The notes: a model not told the origin generated them from the letters alone. Counted from the first letter of the stretch, positions 8,088 through 16,320 are shown. The stretch: 19,312 bases of DNA from Candidatus Saccharimonadota bacterium (GCA_900555425.1 UNSM01000008.1:1-19312), one strand, 5' to 3'. Program-made: numbers and translations.

Positions 8088-9656
8088 ATGGTGAGAAAAA
8101 TTAAATTTACCAAACGTTTCTGGATTAAATCAATATCAATCATTTTGCTTTTTTTGGCGGCATTTTGCTTAATTGCGGCGCGCTATAAATATATCGTCTT
8201 TAAAAATTCGCAAATCGACGAGATAATTTTTTATTTCGTCAACGGATTAGCTGGTGGCAAATCTGACAATTTATGGTCGGCCGTCCTGCAAAATCTTCCG
8301 CTGGTTTTCCTATTATTCGGCGCCTTATTAATCCCAATGTTCGACAAATCGATCTCTTTTATCAATCGCATAATCGCCTTCTGCTTGAAAAAAATCAAAT
8401 CATCACGAAAATTCACCTTGCCGTTTTTGAGATTACGAAATCAAGTAATTTACTCGCTAAGTATGTTTTTAATTGCAATTGTCCTTCTGATTCAAAGTTT
8501 TGGCATCCCTAACTATATTTACGCCCTGACCCAATCGACCAAATTATACGAAGAAAATTATGTTAATCCAAAAACCGCCAAATTGACTTTCCCAGAGAAA
8601 AAACGCAACTTAATATACATCTATTTAGAGTCAATGGAAAACACTTTGGCGTCAAAGACTAATGGCGGCAGTTCCGAAACTTCCATCATTCCAGAGCTGG
8701 AAGAATTGGCGTTAAAAAATACCTCATTCTCAAACAAAGCGTCCGGTGTTGGCGGCGCTTTGCCTGCAACAAACACCGGCTGGACCGTGGCAGGAATGGC
8801 TGCGCAATCTGCTGGCGTCCCACTGAAAGAAAACTTGGTTGGCGGACGCGACCATAACGCCCTGGGCGAGTTTAAAAAGTTCTTGCCAGGCGCTTATAGT
8901 ATTGGTGAGATTTTAGAAAAACAAGACTATAATCAAACATTTATTATGGGCTCTGAAGCAAGTTTTGGCGGACGCGATAAATTATTAACTCAGCACGGCA
9001 ATTTCAATATCGAAGATTACAATTACGCCAAAAAACACGGAAAAATCTCCGAAGATTACAAAGTTTGGTGGGGTTATGAAGATAAAAAATTATTCCAATT
9101 TGCCCGCGAAGAAGCCTCGCGCTTGGCGGCGTCAGACAAGCCATTTAACTTGCAATTATTGACCGCCGACACGCATTTTACCGATGGCTATTTGGACGAA
9201 ACCTGCGCCAAAACCTTTAGTAATCAATACGACAATGTCCACGCTTGCTCCTCAAAACAAGTCGCCGCATTCGTCAATTGGGTTAAGTCTCAGCCGTTTT
9301 ATGAAAACACCACGATTGTCATTTCTGGCGACCATTTAGGAATGCAAACTTCATACTACGACGAAAAAATTGGCGGAACTAATTATCAGCGAACCATTTA
9401 CAACACGTTTATAAATCCAGCCATTTCAACTAGTCACTCAAAGAATCGTCAATTCACAACATTTGATATGTATCCGTCAACTTTGGCGGCGCTAGGCGTT
9501 AAAATTGACGGCGACCGATTAGGTCTGGGTACAAATTTATTTTCTGGAAAGAAAACCTTAGTCGAACAATACGGCGGAATTGAAAACTTAAATTCAGAAC
9601 TTTCCAAACGCTCCGCTTATTACGAAAATAAGATTTTCACTAAATCTGGCAATTAG
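8088..9656 (+). CDS. Phosphoglycerol transferase / LTA synthase-like sulfatase-fold enzyme (OpgB/MdoB type)
   Basis: 522 residues from ATG 8088; GTG 8091 is the alternative start and fits the promoter better. Three hydrophobic helices (about 14-31, 66-84, 120-140) precede an extracellular sulfatase-fold domain. NLIYIYLES (174-182, metal ligand E181), ATNTGWT (227-233, probable Thr nucleophile T230), TADTHF (359-364) and GDHLGM (414-419) match OpgB/MdoB and LtaS landmarks. Such enzymes move glycerol phosphate from phosphatidylglycerol to glycans or polyglycerol-phosphate polymers outside the membrane. C373 and C387 are the only external cysteines and could form a disulfide. The stop overlaps the galE stop on the other strand. 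The TGWT signature favours OpgB-like over LtaS, but the acceptor is unknown. Confidence 0.9.
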   Translation: MVRKIKFTKRFWIKSISIILLFLAAFCLIAARYKYIVFKNSQIDEIIFYFVNGLAGGKSDNLWSAVLQNLPLVFLLFGALLIPMFDKSISFINRIIAFCLKKIKSSRKFTLPFLRLRNQVIYSLSMFLIAIVLLIQSFGIPNYIYALTQSTKLYEENYVNPKTAKLTFPEKKRNLIYIYLESMENTLASKTNGGSSETSIIPELEELALKNTSFSNKASGVGGALPATNTGWTVAGMAAQSAGVPLKENLVGGRDHNALGEFKKFLPGAYSIGEILEKQDYNQTFIMGSEASFGGRDKLLTQHGNFNIEDYNYAKKHGKISEDYKVWWGYEDKKLFQFAREEASRLAASDKPFNLQLLTADTHFTDGYLDETCAKTFSNQYDNVHACSSKQVAAFVNWVKSQPFYENTTIVISGDHLGMQTSYYDEKIGGTNYQRTIYNTFINPAISTSHSKNRQFTTFDMYPSTLAALGVKIDGDRLGLGTNLFSGKKTLVEQYGGIENLNSELSKRSAYYENKIFTKSGN

Positions 9657-10666
9657 CCATTGTATCCGTTTGGATTATTGCTCTGCCAATTCCAAGCGTC
9701 GCGGCAAGCATCTTCAATTGTCAATTCTGCTCGCCAACCTAATTCTTTTTCTGCCAATCCTGGGTCAGCATAGCACGCTGCGATGTCACCCGCTCGACGT
9801 GGCGTAACTTGATATGGAACATCGCGACCAGACGCTTTCTCAAACGCCTTCACTAATTCCAAAACCGAAGTGCCACGACCAGTGCCGATATTATAGACTT
9901 TATATTCGTTCGGTCGACCCAAATTCTCCAAAGCTGCCACGTGCGCCTTCGCCAAATCAACCACGTGAATGTAATCGCGCACGCCAGTTCCATCTGGAGT
10001 GTCATAATCGTCGCCAAAAACGCTCAAATGGTCTCGCTTGCCGACAGCAACTTGCGACACAAACGGCAGAAGATTGTTCGGGATTCCTGAAGGATCTTCC
10101 CCGATGCGACCACTCGGATGTGCGCCAACTGGATTAAAATAGCGGAGAGATGTAAATTGCCAGTCTTGATTCGTTGCAGAAATGTCGCGGAGCATTTGCT
10201 CAATCATCAACTTCGTTTGACCATATGGATTCGTGGCAGACAACGGCATATCTTCGGTAATTGGTAATCGAGCTGGGTCGCCATAAACTGTTGCCGAGCT
10301 AGAAAACACCAATTTCTTCACGCCAAATTCTTGCATCACATCAAGCAAAACCAACGTGCTTTCAAGGTTATTTTTATAGTAAAGAAGCGCCTTTTCAACC
10401 GATTCACCAACCGCCTTCAACCCAGCAAAATGAATTACAGCGTCAATCTTCTCAGTCTTAAACAATTCTGATAGTCGCTGATGATCACATAAATCGAATT
10501 CGTGAAACGGTATTGATTGACCGGTGATTTCTTCAACTCGCCTCAGGCTCTCGACGGATGAATTTGATAAGTTATCGACCACCACTACGTTATGATTTGA
10601 TGATAATAGTTCGATGATAGTGTGACTGCCGATATATCCAGCGCCACCAGTGACAAGAATATTCAT
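9653..10666 (-). CDS. galE: UDP-glucose 4-epimerase
   Basis: 337 residues, full length for GalE. The NAD-binding Rossmann motif TGGAGYIG is at 6-13, FAGLKAVGES at 81-90, the catalytic Ser region SSSATVYG at 123-130, and Y149-x3-K153 completes the short-chain dehydrogenase/reductase triad. LRYFNPVGA and the C-terminal RRAGD region are also typical. It interconverts UDP-glucose and UDP-galactose in the cytoplasm, supplying sugars for surface glycans; a UDP-GlcNAc epimerase role cannot be excluded. ATG 10664-10666 has no Shine-Dalgarno and lies 6 bases after a -10 hexamer, so its mRNA is predicted leaderless. It diverges from clpB and a CIRCE element sits between them. Confidence 0.97.
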   Translation of the reverse strand: MNILVTGGAGYIGSHTIIELLSSNHNVVVVDNLSNSSVESLRRVEEITGQSIPFHEFDLCDHQRLSELFKTEKIDAVIHFAGLKAVGESVEKALLYYKNNLESTLVLLDVMQEFGVKKLVFSSSATVYGDPARLPITEDMPLSATNPYGQTKLMIEQMLRDISATNQDWQFTSLRYFNPVGAHPSGRIGEDPSGIPNNLLPFVSQVAVGKRDHLSVFGDDYDTPDGTGVRDYIHVVDLAKAHVAALENLGRPNEYKVYNIGTGRGTSVLELVKAFEKASGRDVPYQVTPRRAGDIAACYADPGLAEKELGWRAELTIEDACRDAWNWQSNNPNGYNG

Positions 10667-10672
10667 ACACTT

Positions 10673-10678
10673 ATTATA
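10673..10678 (-). promoter_or_regulatory. -10 element of galE, leaderless geometry
   Basis: TATAAT on the minus strand, then six bases (AAGTGT), then ATG 10666. The -35 position (10696-10701) reads TAAAAT, a weak match, and it directly abuts the CIRCE operator. Confidence 0.65.
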
Positions 10679-10701
10679 CTACAAAAAGCCTATTTATTTT
10701 A

Positions 10702-10728
10702 TTAGCACTCTTGCACTGAGAGTGCTAA
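10702..10728. promoter_or_regulatory. CIRCE operator (HrcA binding site)
   Basis: A perfect inverted repeat: TTAGCACTC (10702-10710), a 9-base spacer, and GAGTGCTAA (10720-10728). This is the exact CIRCE consensus bound by the heat-shock repressor HrcA. The clpB -35 lies inside the spacer, so bound HrcA would block that promoter directly. No hrcA gene is in the window. Confidence 0.96.
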
Positions 10729-10739
10729 TTTGTTATGAT
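10711..10739 (+). promoter_or_regulatory. clpB promoter embedded in CIRCE
   Basis: TTGCAC (10711-10716) and TATGAT (10734-10739) are 17 bases apart, and TGT at 10731-10733 gives an extended -10. Predicted start is near 10746, leaving a leader of about 70 bases before clpB. Confidence 0.75.
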
Positions 10740-10801
10740 AGCTACATCAAATTTCACCATTCTGTCTTTTACTGGGGCGCAACAAATTAGGACTAAAAAC
10801 C

Positions 10802-10810
10802 AAAAGGAGG
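10802..10810 (+). promoter_or_regulatory. Ribosome binding site fixing the clpB start
   Basis: AAAAGGAGG lies 5 bases before ATG 10816. The frame is open further up to 10735, but that ATG overlaps the -10 hexamer and lies ahead of the predicted transcription start. Confidence 0.85.
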
Positions 10811-10815
10811 ATTTT

Positions 10816-12963
10816 ATGCCACCAAACATGAATCAAGAAGAAACAACTAAACCACTCGAAAAATTTGGTACAGATATAACAGCGCTAGCACGCGAAGGCA
10901 AACTCGATCCAGTAATCGGTCGAGATGAAGAAATTCGACGCACTATGCAGATTTTAAGTCGCCGCACTAAAAATAATCCCGTTCTCATCGGTGAGCCGGG
11001 AGTTGGTAAAACCGCAATTGTTGAAGCATTGGCGCAACGAATTGTCAAAGGCAACGTTCCTGCTTCACTGAAGGATAAGCGACTAATTTCCCTAGAAATT
11101 TCCAGTCTTTTGGCGGGCGCTAGTTTTCGTGGGCAATTTGAGGATCGATTGAAAGCCGTTCTGAAAGAAGTAGAAGACGCGGCTGGTGAGATTATTCTTT
11201 TTGTCGATGAAATTCACACCATGGTTGGCGCTGGAAAAAGCGAAGGTAGCATGGACGCGGGCAATATGTTAAAGCCGGCGCTGGCTCGCGGAAAATTACA
11301 CATGATTGGTGCGACGACGCTTGCTGAATATCGTCAATATGTCGAAAAAGATGCCGCCTTAGAACGACGATTCCAGCCAGTTTACGTTGGCGAACCAAGC
11401 TTTGACGACACCGTCGCCATTTTGCGCGGATTGAAGGAAAAATACGAAATTCATCACGGAGTAAAAATCGCTGATGACGCAATCGTGGCAGCCGCCAGAT
11501 TGTCCACCAGATATTTACCCGACCGATTCTTGCCAGACAAAGCAGTCGACCTGCTTGATGAGGCAACCAGCTCGCTCAAAATGCAGTTAGAAAGTGTGCC
11601 AATTGCGCTGGATCGATTGAACAATAGACGCCTGCAATTGGAAATCGAAGAAGCAGCGCTGAAAAAAGACAAATCCGACCACGCCAATATTCGCAAAGAT
11701 GAAATCAAGGAGCAAATTGCCAAAATTCGTGCAAAAGCCGAAGTGATTGATAAAAAATGGCAACACGAAAAAGACATTTTGCAAACCGTCAACACGACTA
11801 CCGAAAAAATGGACAATCTGCGCTCACAATTAGAAATTGCTGAACGCGACGCAGACCTAGCCACCGCCAGCCGCATTAAGTATGGCGATTTGCCGGAGCT
11901 GGAGAAAAAATTAGCAAGCGCCCGCGAGGAGCTAGCGGCAATTCCAACTCACGACCGATTGCTCCGCGAAGAAGTTACGCCTGATGACATCGCTGGCGTG
12001 GTGGCGCGCTGGACCGGAATTCCAGTGGAGCGATTGATGGAAAGCGAATCCAGCAAATTGACCAAATTGGAAGAATCAATCAGCCGCCAAGTCATCGGAC
12101 AAGATCGCGCCGTGGCGGCCGTGGCGAGCGCCATTCGTAGGTCACGCGCTGGACTCGGCGACGTCAATCGACCGATTGGCTCATTCCTATTCCTCGGCCC
12201 TACTGGCGTGGGAAAAACAGAGGTCGCGCGCAGTTTATGTCGTGAATTATTCGACGACGAGCATGCCATGATTCGAATTGACATGAGTGAATATATGGAA
12301 CGCCATGCCGTAGCCAGATTGATCGGTTCGCCTCCAGGATATGTCGGCTACGATCAGGGCGGTCAATTGACGGAAGCCGTTAGACGACGTCCGTATAGCG
12401 TGGTTTTGTTTGACGAAATCGAAAAAGCACACCCCGACGTGTTTAACGTACTACTACAAGTTTTGGACGACGGTCGATTGACGGACGGACAAGGACGAAC
12501 GATTGACTTTAGCAACACCATTATCATCATGACCAGCAACGTCGGATCGCAAATGATTATGGACTACACGGGCGACGACATTAGTTCGCTCGACAATCAA
12601 ATTTTAGAGACACTTCGTGGTCATTTCCGCCCAGAATTCTTAAACCGAATTGACGACATTGTGATTTTTGACCGAATCCATCCTGAATCAATGCGTGCAA
12701 TTGTTGACGTGCAATTAGAAAAAGTTGTTCGCCAAGTTAAAGATAGTCGCGACATAACGCTGGATTTTGACAATAGCGTTCGTGACATGTTGGCGCGAGA
12801 CGGCTACGACCCAAGTTTCGGCGCGCGACCACTTAAGCGTTTGATTCAAAAACGCGTGCTTGATCCTTTGGCGCTCGAACTGATCGACGGGCGAATTCAC
12901 GACGGAGATACAGTAAAAGTTGCTGCCGTGGATGATCGAATTGCCTTTACGAATATCGTATAA
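10816..12963 (+). CDS. clpB: ClpB-type AAA+ disaggregase lacking the N-terminal domain
   Basis: 715 residues, against about 860 in ordinary ClpB. AAA domain 1 has Walker A at 59-66, Walker B FVDE at 129-132 and Arg finger region R184-R185. The coiled-coil middle domain spans about 260-370, long as in ClpB rather than ClpC. AAA domain 2 has Walker A at 461-468, LFDE at 531-534, pore loop YVGY at 509-512 and R611. No ClpP-docking IGL/IGF loop is seen, so it should disaggregate proteins with DnaK rather than feed a protease. The whole Clp N-domain is absent and upstream sequence is promoter, so this is not a missed start. Pore loop 1 reads SFRG (103-106) instead of the usual KYRG. Under CIRCE control it should be heat-inducible. 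Confidence 0.96.
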   Translation: MPPNMNQEETTKPLEKFGTDITALAREGKLDPVIGRDEEIRRTMQILSRRTKNNPVLIGEPGVGKTAIVEALAQRIVKGNVPASLKDKRLISLEISSLLAGASFRGQFEDRLKAVLKEVEDAAGEIILFVDEIHTMVGAGKSEGSMDAGNMLKPALARGKLHMIGATTLAEYRQYVEKDAALERRFQPVYVGEPSFDDTVAILRGLKEKYEIHHGVKIADDAIVAAARLSTRYLPDRFLPDKAVDLLDEATSSLKMQLESVPIALDRLNNRRLQLEIEEAALKKDKSDHANIRKDEIKEQIAKIRAKAEVIDKKWQHEKDILQTVNTTTEKMDNLRSQLEIAERDADLATASRIKYGDLPELEKKLASAREELAAIPTHDRLLREEVTPDDIAGVVARWTGIPVERLMESESSKLTKLEESISRQVIGQDRAVAAVASAIRRSRAGLGDVNRPIGSFLFLGPTGVGKTEVARSLCRELFDDEHAMIRIDMSEYMERHAVARLIGSPPGYVGYDQGGQLTEAVRRRPYSVVLFDEIEKAHPDVFNVLLQVLDDGRLTDGQGRTIDFSNTIIIMTSNVGSQMIMDYTGDDISSLDNQILETLRGHFRPEFLNRIDDIVIFDRIHPESMRAIVDVQLEKVVRQVKDSRDITLDFDNSVRDMLARDGYDPSFGARPLKRLIQKRVLDPLALELIDGRIHDGDTVKVAAVDDRIAFTNIV

Positions 12964-12964
12964 T
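12959..12964 (+). promoter_or_regulatory. Candidate internal -10 element overlapping the clpB stop
   Basis: TATAAT contains the clpB TAA stop and is followed by six bases (GGGCGT) and ATG 12971, the same spacing as four other starts in the window. There is no TGn extension and no -35, so this is weaker than the others. The gene may also be read through from clpB. Confidence 0.45.
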
Positions 12965-12970
12965 GGGCGT

Positions 12971-13570
12971 ATGGGTCGAATTCGCAGCAAGCAGGAATCC
13001 ATCAAATCAGCGCTTTTAGGAGTCGGCAGAATGCTTGGTTTGCCGAAATATTTCCTAATAACAATTGTCGCGACCGTCGCCTTCGCCGTGGTAATTTATT
13101 TCGCAATCAACGCCAATTTTTACGGACCACTAATGATGTCGCGTTTACCAATCCTCGATAAAATCGCACTGCTCGGCTCGATGATTATAGACATTTTCAA
13201 ACAAAGTTTCACTTCACTAAATGGCGCGCTGCTTATGGTAGTGTCAATTCTTCAAGGCGTATCGATCGCCGCTGTAATTTTTACAGCAAAGAATAATCGC
13301 GACAATGAAAAAACTGTATCTCGACAAGTCGGATTAAGCGGAATTGCATCAATTGCCGCAACAATTGGACTCGGCTGCGTTCCCTGCGGAACATCACTAA
13401 TCTTGCCAATTGTAACCCTATTTTTCTCGGGAGCTGCCGCCGCCACCGCCGCAAATATCGCCAGCATAATAGTTCTTTTATTGGCTTTACTGCTCAGTTT
13501 ATTCTCGCTATATAAATCAGGTCAAATTATTTTTATGTACACAGAATTATCTAAACAGGAGAAAATATGA
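12971..13570 (+). CDS. Unknown multi-pass membrane protein with an in-membrane CxxC motif
   Basis: 199 residues from ATG 12971, with a basic N-terminus and hydrophobic segments at about 27-49, 64-80, 85-106, 121-150 and 158-182. The notable feature is G135-C136-V-P-C139-G within or at the edge of a hydrophobic stretch, followed by TSLILPIV. I do not recognise the family. A CxxC with nearby prolines in a membrane helix recalls CcdA/DsbD electron carriers or metal-transport proteins such as MerT, but the overall pattern matches neither closely. Its TGA overlaps the start of the DsbA-like gene as ATGA, so the two are coupled and likely work together, perhaps with this protein re-oxidising or reducing the thioredoxin. 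It begins 7 bases after clpB. The frame extends upstream to 12920, but the promoter geometry favours 12971. Confidence 0.85.
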   Translation: MGRIRSKQESIKSALLGVGRMLGLPKYFLITIVATVAFAVVIYFAINANFYGPLMMSRLPILDKIALLGSMIIDIFKQSFTSLNGALLMVVSILQGVSIAAVIFTAKNNRDNEKTVSRQVGLSGIASIAATIGLGCVPCGTSLILPIVTLFFSGAAAATAANIASIIVLLLALLLSLFSLYKSGQIIFMYTELSKQEKI

Positions 13571-14283
13571 ATCGACAAAAATCATCAGGCATAGCGCTTA
13601 TTTGGGTTCTTTCGGGAATTGTAATCGTGGGAATTGTAGCTTTGTTTATTTATGGAATTGTCAATCGCCCGCCGAATCGTCACATTGGTGATAATAAACC
13701 GTGGAATGAAAAAATGTCACAAGGATCCGCCGACGCGAAAAACGTGTTCATTGATTATACTGACTATTTTTGTTCATTTTGTGCCGAGGTCGAAGCCGCA
13801 ACCAGCACAGAATTCTTCAAAAATGACTATATTAAATCCGGAAAAGTTCGTTATGAGCATCGCGTAGTAACACTATTAAAAGAGATGACCAACAATACCG
13901 AAACTGGTGCTCACGCTGCGTTTTGTGCTGCTGATCAAGATAAATATTGGCAGTACACCCACGATATCGTCCCGCGCATTAAAAGTGATTACTTTGATAA
14001 AGGAATCGGCGTAAAAAACGTTGCTGTGCCGAAAAAAATCCCTGCTCTTCCACTGGAATATTTCCTGACTTCCGCTAAAAATGTCGGCATGAATGAATCG
14101 CAATTTTCCGATTGTATGGCTAAAAAACCACACCAAAAAGAGATTGATAGCAACACCCAAAAAGCTTTGTCGCTTGGCGTGAATGGCTTGCCATATATGG
14201 TTATTAACGACTATCAAACCAGCGGATTCGTCGGTGGAGAAAACGGATTAAGAAGCATTCTTAAGGCTGGCGGCGTCGAATAA
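13567..14283 (+). CDS. Membrane-anchored DsbA-like thioredoxin-fold protein
   Basis: 238 residues of the Thioredoxin_4/DsbA-like family. A single N-terminal helix (about 9-32) anchors the domain outside the membrane. The active site is C69-S-F-C72 and the cis-proline loop is G207-L-P209-Y. C120 (in AAFCAADQDKYWQY) and C183 match the second cysteine pair common in this family. It should form or rearrange disulfides in exported proteins. ATG 13567 overlaps the previous stop, with AGGAG at 13557-13561 upstream. No VKOR or DsbB gene is next to it; the adjacent CVPC membrane protein is the obvious candidate partner. Confidence 0.93.
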   Translation: MNRQKSSGIALIWVLSGIVIVGIVALFIYGIVNRPPNRHIGDNKPWNEKMSQGSADAKNVFIDYTDYFCSFCAEVEAATSTEFFKNDYIKSGKVRYEHRVVTLLKEMTNNTETGAHAAFCAADQDKYWQYTHDIVPRIKSDYFDKGIGVKNVAVPKKIPALPLEYFLTSAKNVGMNESQFSDCMAKKPHQKEIDSNTQKALSLGVNGLPYMVINDYQTSGFVGGENGLRSILKAGGVE

Positions 14284-14340
14284 TTATTTGATTTGTTACG
14301 CAGAATTACGCCGTTTCCATTGTCAAAAATATCAAGCACC

Positions 14341-14365
14341 CGCTTATAGTGAGCGTAGCGTTTTT
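14341..14365 (+). terminator. Weak candidate terminator after the clpB-thioredoxin operon
   Basis: CGCTTATAGTGAGCG can form a 6-bp stem (one G-T pair) with a 3-base loop, and five T residues follow after a 5-base gap. The gap and short stem make it marginal. The rest of the 108-base intergenic stretch shows no gene. Confidence 0.3.
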
Positions 14366-14391
14366 CTATTTGTTTTGCTATCCTTGAATAG

Positions 14392-15510
14392 CTATTCCCA
14401 CCTAAATAACTTAATGGCTAAGAAATAGACAGCGAAAGTCCAAGCCGCGATAATACCGAATTGTGGCAAGACTTCCATAAAACTTGCATGTTCAGTCATA
14501 ATTAACCGGAATCCATCCGTGATTGGAGTTATGGGAACAAATTGAGCAACGCTTCGCAACCATTCTGGAAATAGATAAAGCGGGATAAATGTGCCAGACA
14601 GAAACATCATTGGAAAAGAAATCAAATTGCTTAATGCGGAAGACTGATCTTCGTTTTTCGACCAGCCAGCAATCAATAGCCCTATTCCCACCATCATGAA
14701 TGCCGATAATACAGATATAGCCACAAACAGTGCCCAATCGCCTCGCATACTAAAGTGAAATATCAAAGCGCCAGCGACAACCATCATGATCAAGCTAAGC
14801 AAGGAAATAATCGTATAGTGAATTGCTGTAGAAATAATCAACTGACCAGAAGTAAACGGCGCCGCGCGTAAACGTCGGTACGAGCCACGCTTCTTTTCAG
14901 CCGGCATTTGATTAGCTAGGCCAAAAATACCCATACTTATCAAGCTGAAAGTTAATAGCCCTGTAAATATATAATCAAACGATTTTAATTGCTCATCACC
15001 AACCGCTTTACCAACAGCTTTAAGCGGAGCTTCAGGTTGACCCATCTGACTATTGATACTATTGGTAATCTGGTTCATCACCGCCACCAGAGTATTACCA
15101 GCCTGCTCAGAACCTTTGGCGTAAATAACATTCATAGTGCCTGTTGGAATAGGATGATTGCCATTATTTTTTATCGCACCAAAATCACTCGGAAGTTCAA
15201 TAATACCGTTAAGCTCCGACCGCTTCATCTTTTCACGTGCGTCATTCATATCTTTAACGTCTTTAATTTTGAGAATCGAATCCTTCGAATTTTCTTTGGC
15301 ATTTTTAACGAAACTTTTGGCAAATTCCGTCTGCGAATTGTTAACGATTGCAATATTAAAACTAGTCGAATCATTACTAAAAACCGACCCGAACACTAAT
15401 AGAAAAATCAGCGGAAAAAGGAAGGTGAAAAATAGTGCCATTTTATCTCGGACGAAACGCTTTTGTTGAGCACGAACTTGCCCGAATATTCCAATCCAAT
15501 ATTTTTTCAT
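14392..15510 (-). CDS. ABC-2 type transporter, permease
   Basis: 372 residues. One membrane helix at about 24-42, a large external domain (45-178), then five helices (about 179-200, 226-252, 258-283, 292-314, 350-367). This is the YhgE/DrrB-like ABC2_membrane layout, and FLSGTFIPLYLFP (303-315) is a typical conserved stretch. It forms the membrane part of an exporter driven by the ATPase encoded just upstream; only one base separates that stop from ATG 15510, so translation is coupled. The Shine-Dalgarno is weak. The substrate could be a drug, peptide, lipid or polysaccharide. Confidence 0.93.
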   Translation of the reverse strand: MKKYWIGIFGQVRAQQKRFVRDKMALFFTFLFPLIFLLVFGSVFSNDSTSFNIAIVNNSQTEFAKSFVKNAKENSKDSILKIKDVKDMNDAREKMKRSELNGIIELPSDFGAIKNNGNHPIPTGTMNVIYAKGSEQAGNTLVAVMNQITNSINSQMGQPEAPLKAVGKAVGDEQLKSFDYIFTGLLTFSLISMGIFGLANQMPAEKKRGSYRRLRAAPFTSGQLIISTAIHYTIISLLSLIMMVVAGALIFHFSMRGDWALFVAISVLSAFMMVGIGLLIAGWSKNEDQSSALSNLISFPMMFLSGTFIPLYLFPEWLRSVAQFVPITPITDGFRLIMTEHASFMEVLPQFGIIAAWTFAVYFLAIKLFRWE

Positions 15511-15511
15511 G

Positions 15512-16273
15512 TTAATCCCGAATTGCCTTTCCTGTTAAATCAATAAACACGTCCTCTAAGTTGGCCTGCTCGACAACTTGTTCCTTCTTAAAACCGCGCG
15601 CCAATAATTGCTGGATAAGATTATGTGGCGTATCAATTGTGATAATCTTACCGCTGTCCATAATTGCCAGACGATCACACAATAATTCCGCCTCGTCCAT
15701 ATAATGCGTCGTCAAAAGAATCGTAATTCCCTCGTCGCGAATTTCCTTAATCAAATCCCACAAATTTCTACGCGCCTGCGGATCAAGTCCAGTGGTCGGC
15801 TCGTCCAGAAACAACACTTTTGGATTATTCGCCAACGTCGAGGCAATCGCAAAACGCTGTTTTTGACCGCCAGAAAGTTGCTCGACGTAATTCTTAGCCT
15901 TTTCCGTCAATTGAACCTTAGCAAGCAGCGCCTCAGTATCAACTGTCCGACCATATAAACTACCAAACATTTTCAATTGTTCACGTAAAGTCAGTTTGTC
16001 ATAAAAAGCCGTCGACTGAAGCTGAATGCCAATTATATTCTTAATGTCCTTAGGTTTCTTAGCGACATCTATGCCGTCAATTGTAGCCACGCCGCCGTCA
16101 ATTGGTCTGAGCGCCTCCAGTATTTCCAACGTTGTTGTTTTACCTGCGCCGTTAGGACCAAGAATCCCAAATATCTCGCCCTTTTTAACTTCAAACGACA
16201 CGCCGTCGACCACGTTATCTCCATCATAAGTTTTAACGAGTTTATCGACTTTTATAATTGGCTCGAGTTCCAC
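15512..16273 (-). CDS. ABC-2 type transporter, ATP-binding protein (CcmA/DrrA family)
   Basis: 253 residues from a GTG start at 16271-16273; AGAGGA lies about 10 bases upstream. Walker A is at 39-46 (GPNGAGKT), signature LSGGQ at 133-137, Walker B with D157 and E158, and switch H190. The C-terminal LEDVFIDLTGKAIRD (239-253) is the usual ending of DrrA/NatA-like ATPases. All catalytic residues are present. First gene of a two-gene operon with the permease, divergent from the deacetylase gene. Multidrug or other export is likely, unproven. Confidence 0.95.
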   Translation of the reverse strand: MELEPIIKVDKLVKTYDGDNVVDGVSFEVKKGEIFGILGPNGAGKTTTLEILEALRPIDGGVATIDGIDVAKKPKDIKNIIGIQLQSTAFYDKLTLREQLKMFGSLYGRTVDTEALLAKVQLTEKAKNYVEQLSGGQKQRFAIASTLANNPKVLFLDEPTTGLDPQARRNLWDLIKEIRDEGITILLTTHYMDEAELLCDRLAIMDSGKIITIDTPHNLIQQLLARGFKKEQVVEQANLEDVFIDLTGKAIRD

Positions 16274-16320
16274 TCCGTAAATTCCTCTCTGTTGTAATTT
16301 TGATCAAGCTAGTCTCTACC

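Noticed and set aside
8039..8143. Upstream extension of the binding protein to ATG 8143, or to ATG 8059
   Set aside because: It would run through the -10 hexamer and into the divergent gene. Neither start has a Shine-Dalgarno, and residues from 8038 already form a normal N-terminal anchor.
10735..10815. N-terminal extension of clpB from ATG 10735
   Set aside because: That ATG overlaps the -10 hexamer and precedes the predicted transcription start. A strong AAAAGGAGG fixes the start at 10816, and the extension shows no Clp N-domain.
13568..13570. UGA recoding as in Gracilibacteria/Absconditabacteria
   Set aside because: TGA ends the CVPC gene exactly at the coupled start of the thioredoxin gene and also ends the binding protein, and no conserved domain contains in-frame TGA.
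14377..14392. GCTAT/ATAGC hairpin as a minus-strand terminator
   Set aside because: It overlaps the ABC-2 permease stop and is followed on the minus strand by A residues rather than a T-tract.
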